From assembly GCA_030158675.1 (NCBI GenBank), contig JAOASL010000029.1, positions 1 through 35,911 of the forward strand: 35,911 nt of DNA, read 5' to 3'. Positions 7,495-15,478 of the stretch are shown in pieces. Made by a program: the position numbers and the translations under genes. Within the stretch, counting starts at the first letter, position 1. Each line of letters opens with the position of its first letter. The DNA comes from Burkholderiaceae bacterium. Its GTDB lineage: Bacteria; Pseudomonadota; Gammaproteobacteria; Burkholderiales; Burkholderiaceae_D. The notes below the pieces were generated by a model. That model was not told the DNA's origin. It saw only the letters and a list, made by a program, of their open reading frames with translations, and did no database searches.

Positions 7495-7983
7495 TCAGTA
7501 CCGGGGCGAACCCCTGCCCGACGGATCCGTATCGCGCCGGAGCTCGCCGCGCCACTCGCCGCTGGCTTGTCCCTGCGCTTCGAGCAATTGCTTGAAGCGC
7601 AGCATGTCCTGTTCGACACGGCGGCGCAGCTCGTTTTCATGCTGCGCCTGGTCTGTGCCCGGGAGTCGCGCCGCCAGTTCCATTTCCAGATCGACGCGCG
7701 TCAGGTCCTGTTGCAGTGGCTGAAAGCGAACGCTGCCGTGATTGCCCGGCCCGCCGATGTCGCGCCAGACGATTCTCTGATCCGGTACCTGCTCGGTGAT
7801 TTCAGAATCCCATTCCACGGTGCGGCCATGCCGGTCGGCGCGCCAATGCAGGTGCGCGTCATCAATCTGCCGTACCTCGCGTACGCCTTCCATGAAGCGC
7901 GGGAAGTCCTCGAACTGCGTCCACTGGTTGTAGGCGGCAGCGAGCGGGACGCGAACCTCGACGCTTTGCCTGATGCTTGCCAT
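7495..7983 (-). CDS. SRPBCC (START/Bet v1-like) family protein
   Basis: A 162-residue protein starting MASIRQSVEVRVPLAAAYNQ, followed by WTQFEDFPRFMEGVREVRQI and ending in a charged tail. The opening, a beta strand then an AYxxWTxFExFPxFM segment, is the standard signature of the polyketide cyclase/SRPBCC ligand-pocket fold often annotated as cyclase/dehydrase. The ligand is unknown. AGGAGAG lies 6 bases upstream of the ATG at 7983, so the longer open frame to 8280 is rejected. It is divergent from the ABC exporter and co-directional with the glycosyltransferase at 7336. Members of this group are often found beside stress and envelope genes in Burkholderiales, as here. No membrane segment is seen. 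Confidence 0.87.
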   Translation of the reverse strand: MASIRQSVEVRVPLAAAYNQWTQFEDFPRFMEGVREVRQIDDAHLHWRADRHGRTVEWDSEITEQVPDQRIVWRDIGGPGNHGSVRFQPLQQDLTRVDLEMELAARLPGTDQAQHENELRRRVEQDMLRFKQLLEAQGQASGEWRGELRRDTDPSGRGSPRY

Positions 7984-8131
7984 GCTCTCTCCTGATTTAA
8001 TGCAGTTCGATGGAGACCACGCCGATGCCAGCGACGTTCCCGGGCGACGCATGGCGGCGGCCAGGAATACGCCGAACCATTCGTTGGCGACGCCATCAGA
8101 AATCATTTGGCTCAGCACACCTCGGCTCCGC

Positions 8132-9895
8132 ATGGCCGCCACCGATCCCGTTCGTCGGGCGCTACAACGCGAAATCTGGCAGCTGGTCTCGCGTTTTCGC
8201 TTGCGCGTGGGTCTGGCGATGCTGTTCCTGGTCGCCGCCAGGTTGGCGAATGTGTCCGTGCCGCTGGCGCTGAAGCACATCGTTGATACGCTGTCGCGCC
8301 CCGAGCAGCTGGCGCTGCTGCCGGTGGTGGTGCTGACGGGCTATGCGCTACTACGCTTCACCAGCACGCTGTTCAACGAGTGGCGCGATCTGGTGTTTTC
8401 GCGTGTGACGCAAGTCGCGGTGGCCGGATTCGCACGACGCATTTTTTCGCACCTGCATGCGTTGGGTCCGCGTTTTCATGCGCGTCGCCGCATCGGCGGG
8501 CTGTTGCCTGAAATCGATCGTGGCACCGCAGGCCTGGCGTTTTTGCTGGGCATTGGCCTGTTCACGCTGCTGCCGACACTGGTCGAAATCGCGCTGGTGC
8601 TGGCGGTGATGTTCACCCGTTACAGCCTCTGGTACACGCTGATCATCGCTTCCACCTTCTTTGCATACACCAGTTTTACGCTGGCCTTTACCGCGCGGCG
8701 CGCGATCCACCAGCGGCGCGTGAACCGGCTCGACAGCGATGCCAAGGGCCGGCTGGCGGACAGCCTGATTAATGCCGACGTGGTGCGCACCTTCACTAAC
8801 GAAGCGCTTGAGGTGCGCCGTTTCGACGGCATCATGCAAGACTGGGGGCGTGCCGCGTATGACAACCAGTGGGCCTTGTTCCGCCTGCATGTAGGACAAA
8901 GCGCGCTGATTGCCATCGGGGTCGCTTCGGTGATGCTGCTGGCCGGCGCGGACGTGCTCGGCCGCCGGCTGACCGTCGGCGATCTGATACTGATCAACGC
9001 CTTCATGCTGCAGATCTGTCTGCCACTGAATTCGCTCGGCTTCGTGTATCGCGAAGCGCGCGATGCGCTGATTAATATCGAGAAGATGCGCGCACTGCTG
9101 CAGGAGCCACCGGAATTCGAAGACAGCTCGCCCTTGCCTGCGCTGCAGGTGCGCGCCGGCCAGATCGAATTTCGCCATGTGAGCTTCGGCTATGAACCGG
9201 AACGGCCGGTGCTGCAGGATGTCAGCTTCAGCATTCCGGCAGGCGCAACAGTCGCGGTGGTAGGCGGCAGCGGCTCCGGCAAGTCCACACTGGCACGGCT
9301 GCTGCTGCGCTTTCATGACCCGCTGGCGGGCGCGATCCTGATCGACGGGCAGGACATTCGTCGCGTCAGCGCGTACAGCCTGCGTCAGCAAATCGGTCTG
9401 GTGCCGCAGGACACCAGCCTGTTCAATGACAGCATCGCGTACAACATTGGCTATGGCCGTCCGGACGCTAGCCGCGAACAGATCATCGCGGCCGCGCAGG
9501 CCGCGCATGTGCATGCGCTGATCGCGTCACTGCCTGAGGGCTATGACACCGAGGTCGGCGAGCGCGGCGCGAAGCTGTCCGGTGGCGAACGGCAGCGTAT
9601 TGCGATCGCGCGCGCCATCCTGAAAGACCCGCCCATCCTGATCTTTGATGAGGCCACGTCCGCGCTGGACTCGCAATCGGAACGCGCGATCCAGACCGAG
9701 CTGGAACGCCTCGCCCGCAACCGCTCGACCCTGGTCATCGCGCATCGTCTGTCGACGGTAGTGCAGGCACACCACATTATCGTGCTCGAACACGGCCGCA
9801 TCACAGAACAGGGCAACCATCTGCAACTGATAGAAAGAAACGGAGCCTATGCGGCGCTGTGGCGCTTGCAGTTGCAGGCGTCGCCCGTAAGTTAA
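8132..9895 (+). CDS. ABC exporter, fused permease and ATPase (Atm1/HMT1-like)
   Basis: A 587-residue half-transporter with an N-terminal six-helix membrane domain (about 20-310) and a C-terminal nucleotide-binding domain. The ATPase has Walker A GGSGSGKST (378-386), a Q-loop in GLVPQDTSLFND, the signature LSGGERQR (from 482), Walker B ILIFDEATSALD (about 502-513) and the switch histidine in IAHRLS. The stretch FVYREARDALINIEKM before the ATPase resembles the Atm1/heavy-metal exporter branch, whose bacterial members move glutathione-linked compounds. The frame stays open to 7973, but that would overlap the divergent SRPBCC gene. ATG 8132 gives the usual length, with ATG 8051 as an alternative; neither has a strong ribosome site. 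Substrate is not predictable here, and a role in exporting a glycan precursor is less likely. Confidence 0.9.
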   Translation: MAATDPVRRALQREIWQLVSRFRLRVGLAMLFLVAARLANVSVPLALKHIVDTLSRPEQLALLPVVVLTGYALLRFTSTLFNEWRDLVFSRVTQVAVAGFARRIFSHLHALGPRFHARRRIGGLLPEIDRGTAGLAFLLGIGLFTLLPTLVEIALVLAVMFTRYSLWYTLIIASTFFAYTSFTLAFTARRAIHQRRVNRLDSDAKGRLADSLINADVVRTFTNEALEVRRFDGIMQDWGRAAYDNQWALFRLHVGQSALIAIGVASVMLLAGADVLGRRLTVGDLILINAFMLQICLPLNSLGFVYREARDALINIEKMRALLQEPPEFEDSSPLPALQVRAGQIEFRHVSFGYEPERPVLQDVSFSIPAGATVAVVGGSGSGKSTLARLLLRFHDPLAGAILIDGQDIRRVSAYSLRQQIGLVPQDTSLFNDSIAYNIGYGRPDASREQIIAAAQAAHVHALIASLPEGYDTEVGERGAKLSGGERQRIAIARAILKDPPILIFDEATSALDSQSERAIQTELERLARNRSTLVIAHRLSTVVQAHHIIVLEHGRITEQGNHLQLIERNGAYAALWRLQLQASPVS

Positions 9896-9999
9896 GAGCC
9901 TGTCCCTTTAGGTTGATGGCAAGGCGGCTGTACCGCAGACAGTACCAACGTAGGGCAAGGGAGGCCAACGCTGTCAGCGGCCTTACGGCACCGGCTCTT
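9894..9999. repeat. interspersed element with inverted ends, copy A
   Basis: A 106-bp block beginning on the last bases of the ABC exporter stop. Its ends are imperfect inverted repeats (AAGAGCCTGTCCCTTTAGG against CCTTACGGCACCGGCTCTT). Inside are AGGTTGATGGCAAGG, CGCAGAC, GGGCAAGG and CAACGCTGTCAGCGGC. The same words in the same order occur at 18928-19024 (copy B), so both are diverged members of one intergenic repeat family. It carries no coding capacity of its own and looks like a MITE or REP-like element. Confidence 0.75.
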
Positions 10000-10065
10000 C
10001 TAAGTAAACAAAATCACGCTGCCCCTCATGCAGCCTGCTGGAACGCGACTTGCAGATCCTCGGGC

Positions 10066-11007
10066 ATGCGCCGATTAAAAATCCTGACCTGGCTGACCCA
10101 CGGCAGTTATCTGTTCTATCTGTCGCAGGCGCCGCATGATTTCTATCTGATGATGCAGCCCGGTCGTCCGCCGGGCTATGGCGGGCGATGCGGCTCACTG
10201 CGCTGGGGCGACAATGTGTTCGACCAGCCGCTCGAGTCTGTGAGCGAGCAGTCGTTCGACTGCATCTTGTATCAGGATGATCATCAGTATTTCGACGACC
10301 GGCATCGATGGCTGTCGGCCGCGCAACGCCGGTTGCCGCAGCTGTATATCGAGCATGATCCGCCGCGCGCGCATCCGACGGACACCCGCCATCCGGTCGA
10401 TGATCCGGCGGTGCTGCTGGTGCATGTGACGCCATTCAATGCGCTGATGTGGGATTGCGGACGCACACCGACCGTGGTGATCGAGCATGGCGTGACCGAT
10501 CCCGGAGCGGTCTGGCGCGGCGAATTTGCGCGCGGCATCACGATAGTCAATCATCTGGCCGAGCGCGGCCGCCGGCTCGGCGCAGATCTGTTTGCCCGCG
10601 CGCGCGAACAATTGCCGCTGGATCTGGCCGGCATGGGCAGCAGCGCCTTCGGCGGCCTTGGCGAACTGCCGCTGCACGCATTGCCCGCGCTATGCGCGCG
10701 CTACCGTTTCTTTTTCCATCCGGTGCGCTACACCAGCCTTGGTCTGGGCATGATCGAAGCGATGATGCTGGGCATGCCAGTGGTGGCGCTGGGGACAACC
10801 GAAACGCCGAATGCGATCGAGAATGGCATTAGCGGCTATATCGATACCTGTCCCGACCGCCTGTGCGAGCGGATGCGCGAATTGCTCAGGCATCACCGCA
10901 TTGCCGCACAACTTGGCGCCTGCGCCCGCCAGCGCGCGCTGGATCGCTATGGAATCGATCGCTTTGTCAGCGACTGGAATGCGGTGCTGGCGCGCGTGAC
11001 AAGCTAA
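10066..11007 (+). CDS. glycosyltransferase, GT-B fold
   Basis: A 313-residue protein beginning MRRLKILTWLTHGSYLFYLS, with the short basic start and first strand of GT-B transferases. The C-terminal half has RYRFFFHPVRYTSLGLGMIE, where the ExxxxxxxE-type region continues into AMMLGMPVVALGTTETPNAI and NGISGYID. This is the donor-sugar pocket region of GT4/GT1-like enzymes. The longer open frame starting at 9859 would read through the repeat element at 9894-9999 and is rejected; the ATG at 10066 has only a weak ribosome site. It follows the ABC exporter on the same strand. It is shorter than typical GT4 proteins because the N-terminal domain is compact. The sugar donor and the acceptor are unknown. 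Confidence 0.82.
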   Translation: MRRLKILTWLTHGSYLFYLSQAPHDFYLMMQPGRPPGYGGRCGSLRWGDNVFDQPLESVSEQSFDCILYQDDHQYFDDRHRWLSAAQRRLPQLYIEHDPPRAHPTDTRHPVDDPAVLLVHVTPFNALMWDCGRTPTVVIEHGVTDPGAVWRGEFARGITIVNHLAERGRRLGADLFARAREQLPLDLAGMGSSAFGGLGELPLHALPALCARYRFFFHPVRYTSLGLGMIEAMMLGMPVVALGTTETPNAIENGISGYIDTCPDRLCERMRELLRHHRIAAQLGACARQRALDRYGIDRFVSDWNAVLARVTS

Positions 11008-11079
11008 GCCTTATTACGCTAAGTCCCATTACACGTTCACTAAAACAGAGCCGTCCCACCTTATGCTCACCGCATCGGC

Positions 11080-11373
11080 TCACGAATAGGTGTAATACAC
11101 CAGCCGCACCAGCGACGAATCGAAATACAGCGCCTGCCATGGAATCACTACCGGCGCCTTGCCACCCTGCGATGTCACCACGACAAAACGCAGCTGGCGG
11201 CTGCGCACGTCGACCAGCACAGACTTCACACGTCCCATGGATTGCCCGGTCGCAGTGACCACCGGGCACGAACGCAGCAATTCGGTGGCCGACGACTGGC
11301 CGGCCGTCATGCAGGCAAAACGCCGCCGACGCGCTTTCGCGACACCGCTCCCCCCTTCGAAAGTCTTCAGCAT
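11080..11373 (-). CDS. small PRC-barrel-like protein
   Basis: A 97-residue protein. After a basic leader (KARRRRFACM) comes a beta-rich unit: VVTATGQSMGRVKSVLVDVR, then QLRFVVVTSQGGKAPVVIPW and QALYFDSSLVRLVYY. The order "G..MGRV..VLVD...RQLRFVVV" followed by a PW dipeptide is how PRC-barrel domains look, as in the larger paralogue at 16044-16481. PRC barrels bind partners in RNA processing, photosynthetic complexes and envelope stress proteins. GGAGAG sits 6 bases upstream of the ATG at 11373, so the longer frame to 11427 is not used. It lies alone between a convergent glycosyltransferase and a co-directional membrane protein. The role is unknown. Confidence 0.7.
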   Translation of the reverse strand: MLKTFEGGSGVAKARRRRFACMTAGQSSATELLRSCPVVTATGQSMGRVKSVLVDVRSRQLRFVVVTSQGGKAPVVIPWQALYFDSSLVRLVYYTYS

Positions 11374-11481
11374 GGCGCACTCTCCGATGAGTAGGATTAA
11401 GACAATCCACTGATCCGGCGAGTTCACATGTACAGGGGCAGCTCAAGCGGCATGCACCGGCGCACGAATCCGCCGGGCGCT

Positions 11482-12342
11482 TCAGCCGCGTCCGAGGTCG
11501 GCCGTGCCGGCGGCGGTTTCGCCTGCTTCGTTCCAAGTGGTGCGGCGCGCCCCCATGGCACCGAGCAGACCGCCGACGACAGACAGTGCGAGCGACAAGG
11601 CGACCGCCGCAAACACCACCCAGGCCGCTGTACTGGCGCCGCGAATCGCCCGATCGGCGGCAGCTCGCCCCTGCGGTGAGGCCTGCTCCGGCGAACCGGA
11701 CATGATCAGCGCCTGATCCACTACCGTCGCCGCACGATCACGTTCCACGCCCATGCTGCTGCTCATGTAATTGATCGCCTGGTCGCGCCGGCCCGCTGCG
11801 ATATGCGACTGCAAGGTGCGCATTGACTCCGGTGTGACGTTGACGCCCAGCTGGCGGTTCAGCATGGCCGTCATGCCACCGGGGCTGGCGCCGGACTGCG
11901 CCATCGCGGTGGCACCCTGCCCCAGACTGGAAAACAGTCCGGCCAGCAAGGAACCGCCGGCCGATGTGGCGAGCACGACGAACAGCAGGGTCGTCACGGC
12001 CCACGACACAACGCCGTGCAGGATGCCGTCGGTCTTGCGCTTCAGTCCCGACATGCGGCCGGCAACATAGGCGCCGATGAGTGCCGACAGCAGCATCGAA
12101 ATGCCGGCCCAGATCATCGCGCCGGTGCCGGGCGCTTCGCCCTGCTGCACGCTGGTCATGGACAGCCCGCTGGCGATGCCGAGTAGCGTCAGCACCAGCT
12201 GGACGGAAATGCCGACTGCCACGCCGGCCAGCACTGCGCCCCAGCGAATGGCGGGAAACAAGGGACGACGGACGATGCTTTCCTGCGAGATCAGGGTGCC
12301 GCCCGGATAGGCGGCGCCGGTATCGAGATGTATGGTGGCCAT
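11482..12342 (-). CDS. multi-pass membrane protein of unknown function
   Basis: A 286-residue protein. A short N-terminal cytoplasmic part is followed by hydrophobic segments at about 32-60, 75-95 and 107-140. A loop of about 95 residues with repeated Met and Gln comes next, and a last membrane segment lies at about 238-265 (STAAWVVFAAVALSLALSVV). GxxxG-type small-residue patterns are frequent in the helices. I recognise the overall pattern as a conserved Burkholderiales membrane protein but cannot name a function. AAGGAG 7 bases before the ATG at 12342 fixes the start; the longer frame to 12459 only adds a non-conserved basic stretch. It is followed on the same strand by the small PRC-barrel gene and preceded by the glycine-zipper lipoprotein, so the three may share regulation. 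Confidence 0.75.
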   Translation of the reverse strand: MATIHLDTGAAYPGGTLISQESIVRRPLFPAIRWGAVLAGVAVGISVQLVLTLLGIASGLSMTSVQQGEAPGTGAMIWAGISMLLSALIGAYVAGRMSGLKRKTDGILHGVVSWAVTTLLFVVLATSAGGSLLAGLFSSLGQGATAMAQSGASPGGMTAMLNRQLGVNVTPESMRTLQSHIAAGRRDQAINYMSSSMGVERDRAATVVDQALIMSGSPEQASPQGRAAADRAIRGASTAAWVVFAAVALSLALSVVGGLLGAMGARRTTWNEAGETAAGTADLGRG

Positions 12343-12455
12343 CAGCAAATCTCCTTGCGAGTTTCTGCGGTTTGGGATTGGAGTGCGGCGAAGCCGAAAA
12401 TTTCTGTGACTTTGGCAGGCGTCAAAGTGTCCGGGCCTGGGTGCCGACCGGTGCT

Positions 12456-12905
12456 TCACATTTTCGTCAGCACGCCGTTGGTGATGCGCACGCGGTCGCC
12501 GGGATTAAGCTCCGGTGCGTTTTCCTGCGCAAATGACTGTGTGGTGCCGTCATCCATCTTGATCGTCACCTTGTAAATTTCTCCCGCCCTGCGACGTTTT
12601 TCCATTTCATGACCGACATAAGCGCCGCCGGCGGCACCGGCAGCGGTCGCCACCGTGCGTCCGGTGCCGCCGCCCACCTGATGCCCGATCAGGCCACCGA
12701 CGGCGGCGCCGGCCAGCGTACCGAGCCCGATGCCCTGCGAGCGTGGCACCAGATCGATCGCCTGGATCGCCCCGGTACCATTGACATTGGCCGCGATCTG
12801 CTGCGTCTGCTCGCGGCTGCCGAACAAGTCGCCGCCCATGCCCTGGCAGCCGGCCGACAGACTGGCCGCGATCATCAGCGGCAACGCGATTACTTTGACT
12901 TTCAT
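12456..12905 (-). CDS. glycine-zipper outer-membrane lipoprotein (17-kDa antigen/SlyB-like)
   Basis: A 149-residue lipoprotein. Residues 1-20 form a signal peptide with lipobox LSAGC (Cys20). At about 57-105 is a glycine-zipper 2TM motif, IGLGTLAGAAVGGLIGHQVG followed by GGTGRTVATAAGAAGGAYVG and HEMEKRRR. The C-terminal part (VTIKMDDGTTQSFAQ, then PELNPGDRVRITNGVL) is the short beta domain typical of the SlyB/Rick_17kDa group. Such proteins stabilise the outer membrane and respond to envelope stress. CAAGGAG lies 6 bases upstream of the ATG at 12905, which rules out the extension to 13037. A candidate sigma-54 promoter is found about 55-70 bases upstream. The gene is divergent from the SDR at 13066. 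Confidence 0.9.
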   Translation of the reverse strand: MKVKVIALPLMIAASLSAGCQGMGGDLFGSREQTQQIAANVNGTGAIQAIDLVPRSQGIGLGTLAGAAVGGLIGHQVGGGTGRTVATAAGAAGGAYVGHEMEKRRRAGEIYKVTIKMDDGTTQSFAQENAPELNPGDRVRITNGVLTKM

Positions 12906-12958
12906 GCTGGGCTCCTTGAGTGCACTACGCCTGTGTCGATCCACGGCAAACCTGCGAG

Positions 12959-12975
12959 AGCAGCAAACATGCCAA
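12959..12975 (-). promoter_or_regulatory. candidate sigma-54 (-24/-12) promoter
   Basis: On the - strand the bases read TTGGCATGTTTGCTGCT. Compared with the consensus YTGGCACGRNNNTTGCW, the -24 element TTGGCA is intact, GG and GC are separated by the required 10 bases, and the -12 side (CTGCT) differs at one position. Mismatches are the C of ACG, the purine that follows it and the first T of TTGC. A start near 12947 would leave about 42 bases before the lipoprotein ATG. Two sigma-54 activators are encoded nearby. Confidence 0.45.
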
Positions 12976-13065
12976 ACGCAAGCGCGAGGAACACTGCGCT
13001 GCGGCACCAGTCCACTCTGCAGTCTGTTTTGGCTCACTCATCGCGTCGTCAACCAGGGAGGCTTT

Positions 13066-13806
13066 GTGACCGTTCCCCACATCGTTCAGCTGAAAAATCA
13101 GGCGGCACTGGTCACCGGCGGCGCCGGCGGACTGGGCGCCGCACTCTGTTCGCAACTGGCCGAACGCGGTGCGCGCGTGATGATCGCCGACCTGAACGAG
13201 AACGCCGCGCAAGCGCTGGCGCAACAATTGGCAAACGACGGGCTGCAGGCCGAAGCGCTCGGCTGCGACATCAGCGATACCGACCAGGCCGAGCATGCGG
13301 TACGCCACACGATCGACCGCTTCGGCGCGATCGACATCCTGATCAACAATGCCGGCATCGATGTCACCTGCAGTCTGAGCGAACTCGAGATTCATGACTG
13401 GGAACGCGTGCTGAAAACCAATTTGCACGGCCCCTTCGTGCTGGCGCGCGCCGCAGCGCGCCACATGATGGGTCGCGGCTGCGGTCAGGTGGTGAATATC
13501 ACATCGACTGCCGCCAAGCGGCAATGGCCGAATGCGGTGGCCTATCACGCCAGCAAGACCGGCCTGCTGGCGCTGTCGCATGCGCTGCATGCGGAACTGC
13601 GACCTGCGGGCATCAAGGTCATGGCCGTGATCGCGGGCGGCATGCGCACGCCTTTCCTGTTGGATCGTTTTCCCGCAATCGACCGTGGCACGCTGCAGGA
13701 TCCGGCCAGCGTTGCGCTGGCGATCTGCGATCTGCTGCAACTGCCCGCAGGCACCGTGGTGCCTGAAGTGGCGATATTGCCGACGCACGAAACCTCATGG
13801 CCGTGA
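13066..13806 (+). CDS. short-chain dehydrogenase/reductase
   Basis: A 246-residue classical SDR, an NAD(P)-dependent oxidoreductase. The nucleotide-binding motif TGGAGGLG is at residues 17-24, NNAG follows the fourth strand, and the catalytic tyrosine and lysine are in YHASK (Y160, K164), with the serine in NITSTAAK upstream. AGGGAGG lies 5 bases before GTG 13066; the longer open frame crosses the divergent lipoprotein leader and is not used. The stop overlaps the start of gmhB by 10 bases, so the two are coupled. In this setting it could modify a nucleotide sugar or a polyol, but the substrate cannot be read from the sequence, and it may belong to an unrelated redox step. Confidence 0.9.
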   Translation: MTVPHIVQLKNQAALVTGGAGGLGAALCSQLAERGARVMIADLNENAAQALAQQLANDGLQAEALGCDISDTDQAEHAVRHTIDRFGAIDILINNAGIDVTCSLSELEIHDWERVLKTNLHGPFVLARAAARHMMGRGCGQVVNITSTAAKRQWPNAVAYHASKTGLLALSHALHAELRPAGIKVMAVIAGGMRTPFLLDRFPAIDRGTLQDPASVALAICDLLQLPAGTVVPEVAILPTHETSWP

Positions 13807-14387
13807 AGCGCGCGGTCTTTCTCGACAAGGATGGCACGCTGATTGACGACCTGCCTTACAACGCCGACCCCGATCGCATTCGCATGGCATACGGCGCCGG
13901 CGCGGCACTGCGGCAATTGCTGGATGCCGGGTTCAGGCTGTTTGTGGTCAGCAACCAGTCGGGCATCGCGCGCGGGTTGATCGGCGAAGGCGCGATGGAC
14001 GTAGTACGCGAACGTATTGCACTGTTGCTGCAGCAGGAGGGCGTGGTGCTGGACGGTTTCTACTATTGCCCGCACTGGCCGCATGGCGGCACGCCGGCGC
14101 TGCGACACCTGAGCCACCTTGCCCGCACCTGCGATTGCCGCAAACCGAAACCCGGTATGTTGTTACACGCCGCGCAGCAACACCAGCTGACACTCACGGA
14201 CAGCTGGATGGTCGGCGACATCCTCGATGACATTGAAGCGGGCCGGCGCGCAGGCTGCCGTACGGTACTGATCGACAATGGTAACGAAACCGAGTGGATC
14301 ACCGGCCCGCTACGCCAGCCCCATCGTCGGGCGCAGAACTTGCCGCATGCGGCGCGCATCATCATGCAGCTTGCCGGGCAATCGTGA
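13797..14387 (+). CDS. gmhB: D-glycero-beta-D-manno-heptose-1,7-bisphosphate 7-phosphatase
   Basis: A 196-residue HAD-superfamily (IIIA) phosphatase. It removes the C7 phosphate in the ADP-heptose pathway for LPS inner core and other heptose glycans. Seen in the protein are the nucleophile motif FLDKDGTL (D10 and D12), SNQSGIARG (52-60), the zinc loop C91-P-H93 and C112-D-C114, KPKPG (116-120) and GDILDDIEAG. The zinc ligands match those of E. coli GmhB (C92, H94, C107, C109) with a slightly longer loop. Related histidinol-phosphatases share the fold, but the zinc spacing and the adjacent GT9 heptosyltransferase favour GmhB. It overlaps the SDR by 10 bases and the GT9 gene by 4 (GTGA). No gmhA or hldE is in this window. 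Confidence 0.88.
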   Translation: MAVKRAVFLDKDGTLIDDLPYNADPDRIRMAYGAGAALRQLLDAGFRLFVVSNQSGIARGLIGEGAMDVVRERIALLLQQEGVVLDGFYYCPHWPHGGTPALRHLSHLARTCDCRKPKPGMLLHAAQQHQLTLTDSWMVGDILDDIEAGRRAGCRTVLIDNGNETEWITGPLRQPHRRAQNLPHAARIIMQLAGQS

Positions 14388-15475
14388 AACTGCTCGCCAT
14401 CCGGCTGGACTCGGCGGGCGACGTGCTGATGTGTTCGCCCGCGCTGCGCGCGCTGCATGAACACGGCCACCGGGTAACGCTGCTGACATCGACGGCGGGC
14501 GCACTGGCAGGAGAGCGCATCGATGGCGTCAGCGAGCTCATCCGCTGGGCCGCGCCCTGGATGAAAGCCAGCGCACCGACGGCGCCCAACCAGGTGCCGG
14601 CCATGGCCGCACTGCTGCGCCAACAGGGTTTCGATGGTGCCGTGATCTTCAGCAGCTACAGCCAGAGTCCGTTACCGGCCGCACTGCTTTGCCAGATGGC
14701 CGGCATACCGCTGCGGCTCGCGCATTGCCGCGAAAATCCTTATCAGCTGCTGACGCACTGGGTGCGCGACAGCGAACCCGGGCAGCATTTACGGCATGAG
14801 GTGGAACGGCAGCTCGCACTGGTCGCCGAACTGGGATGCCGTCCCTCATCGATACGACTGTCGGTGCGGATCGATGAGGGCGATCGCAATGCCGCCTGCA
14901 GCGCACTGCGCGAGGTCGGCATCGATGCTGGCGGCGACTGGATATTGATGCATCCGGGCGCCAGTGCGCCGGCGCGGCGCTATCCGGCAGCAGGCTGGCG
15001 ACAAGCTGCGCATTTGCTGACGACGCATGTCCGGCTGCCCCTGGTATTTGCCGCTGGCAGTGATGAGCTGGCACTGGTGAATGCGATCGTGAATGAAGGT
15101 AGTGAGAGCACAGACCAATGCTCAGCGGGCAGACCGTCCCCACCGCGGTTGCCGCGCTGGCCCTCGCTGGCTGGCCGCCTGGATTTCGGCGCACTCGCCG
15201 CACTGATCTCAATGGCGCGCGTGCTGGTCGCCTGCAATAGCGCACCCGCTCACCTGGCTGCGGCGACCGGTACGCCAGTGGTCGACTTGTATGCACTGAC
15301 CAATCCGCAACATACGCCCTGGCAGGTTCGGCACCGGCTGCTGTACCGCTCCGTGCCCTGCCATGATTGCTATCAGAGTGTCTGCCCTTACGGCCACCAA
15401 CGCTGCCTGTCGGCGGTGGAACCGGCAGAGATCGTCTGCGCCGTGCGGGAATTGCTGCCGCCGGCAGAGCGATGA
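14384..15475 (+). CDS. ADP-heptose:LPS heptosyltransferase-like protein, GT9 family
   Basis: A 363-residue glycosyltransferase of family 9. The N-terminus (KLLAIRLDSAGDVLMCSPAL) is the typical first strand and loop of WaaC/WaaF/WaaQ proteins. The C-terminal part has ILMHPGASAPARRYPAAGW, the ADP-heptose pocket motif, and ACNSAPAHLAAATGTPVVDL, where a D is more usual than the N of CNSAP. The GTG start at 14384 overlaps the gmhB stop (GTGA). It contains a cluster of cysteines near the end (SVPCHDCYQSVCPYGHQRC), which is unusual for cytoplasmic GT9 proteins and may bind a metal. It probably transfers a heptose made through gmhB, an inference from neighbourhood. The acceptor is unknown and WaaC, WaaF or WaaQ cannot be told apart. 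Confidence 0.86.
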   Translation: MKLLAIRLDSAGDVLMCSPALRALHEHGHRVTLLTSTAGALAGERIDGVSELIRWAAPWMKASAPTAPNQVPAMAALLRQQGFDGAVIFSSYSQSPLPAALLCQMAGIPLRLAHCRENPYQLLTHWVRDSEPGQHLRHEVERQLALVAELGCRPSSIRLSVRIDEGDRNAACSALREVGIDAGGDWILMHPGASAPARRYPAAGWRQAAHLLTTHVRLPLVFAAGSDELALVNAIVNEGSESTDQCSAGRPSPPRLPRWPSLAGRLDFGALAALISMARVLVACNSAPAHLAAATGTPVVDLYALTNPQHTPWQVRHRLLYRSVPCHDCYQSVCPYGHQRCLSAVEPAEIVCAVRELLPPAER

Positions 15476-15478
15476 TGC

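Noticed and set aside
9859-10065. N-terminal extension of the GT-B enzyme
   Set aside because: It reads through the repeat element, giving Arg-rich sequence unlike a glycosyltransferase.
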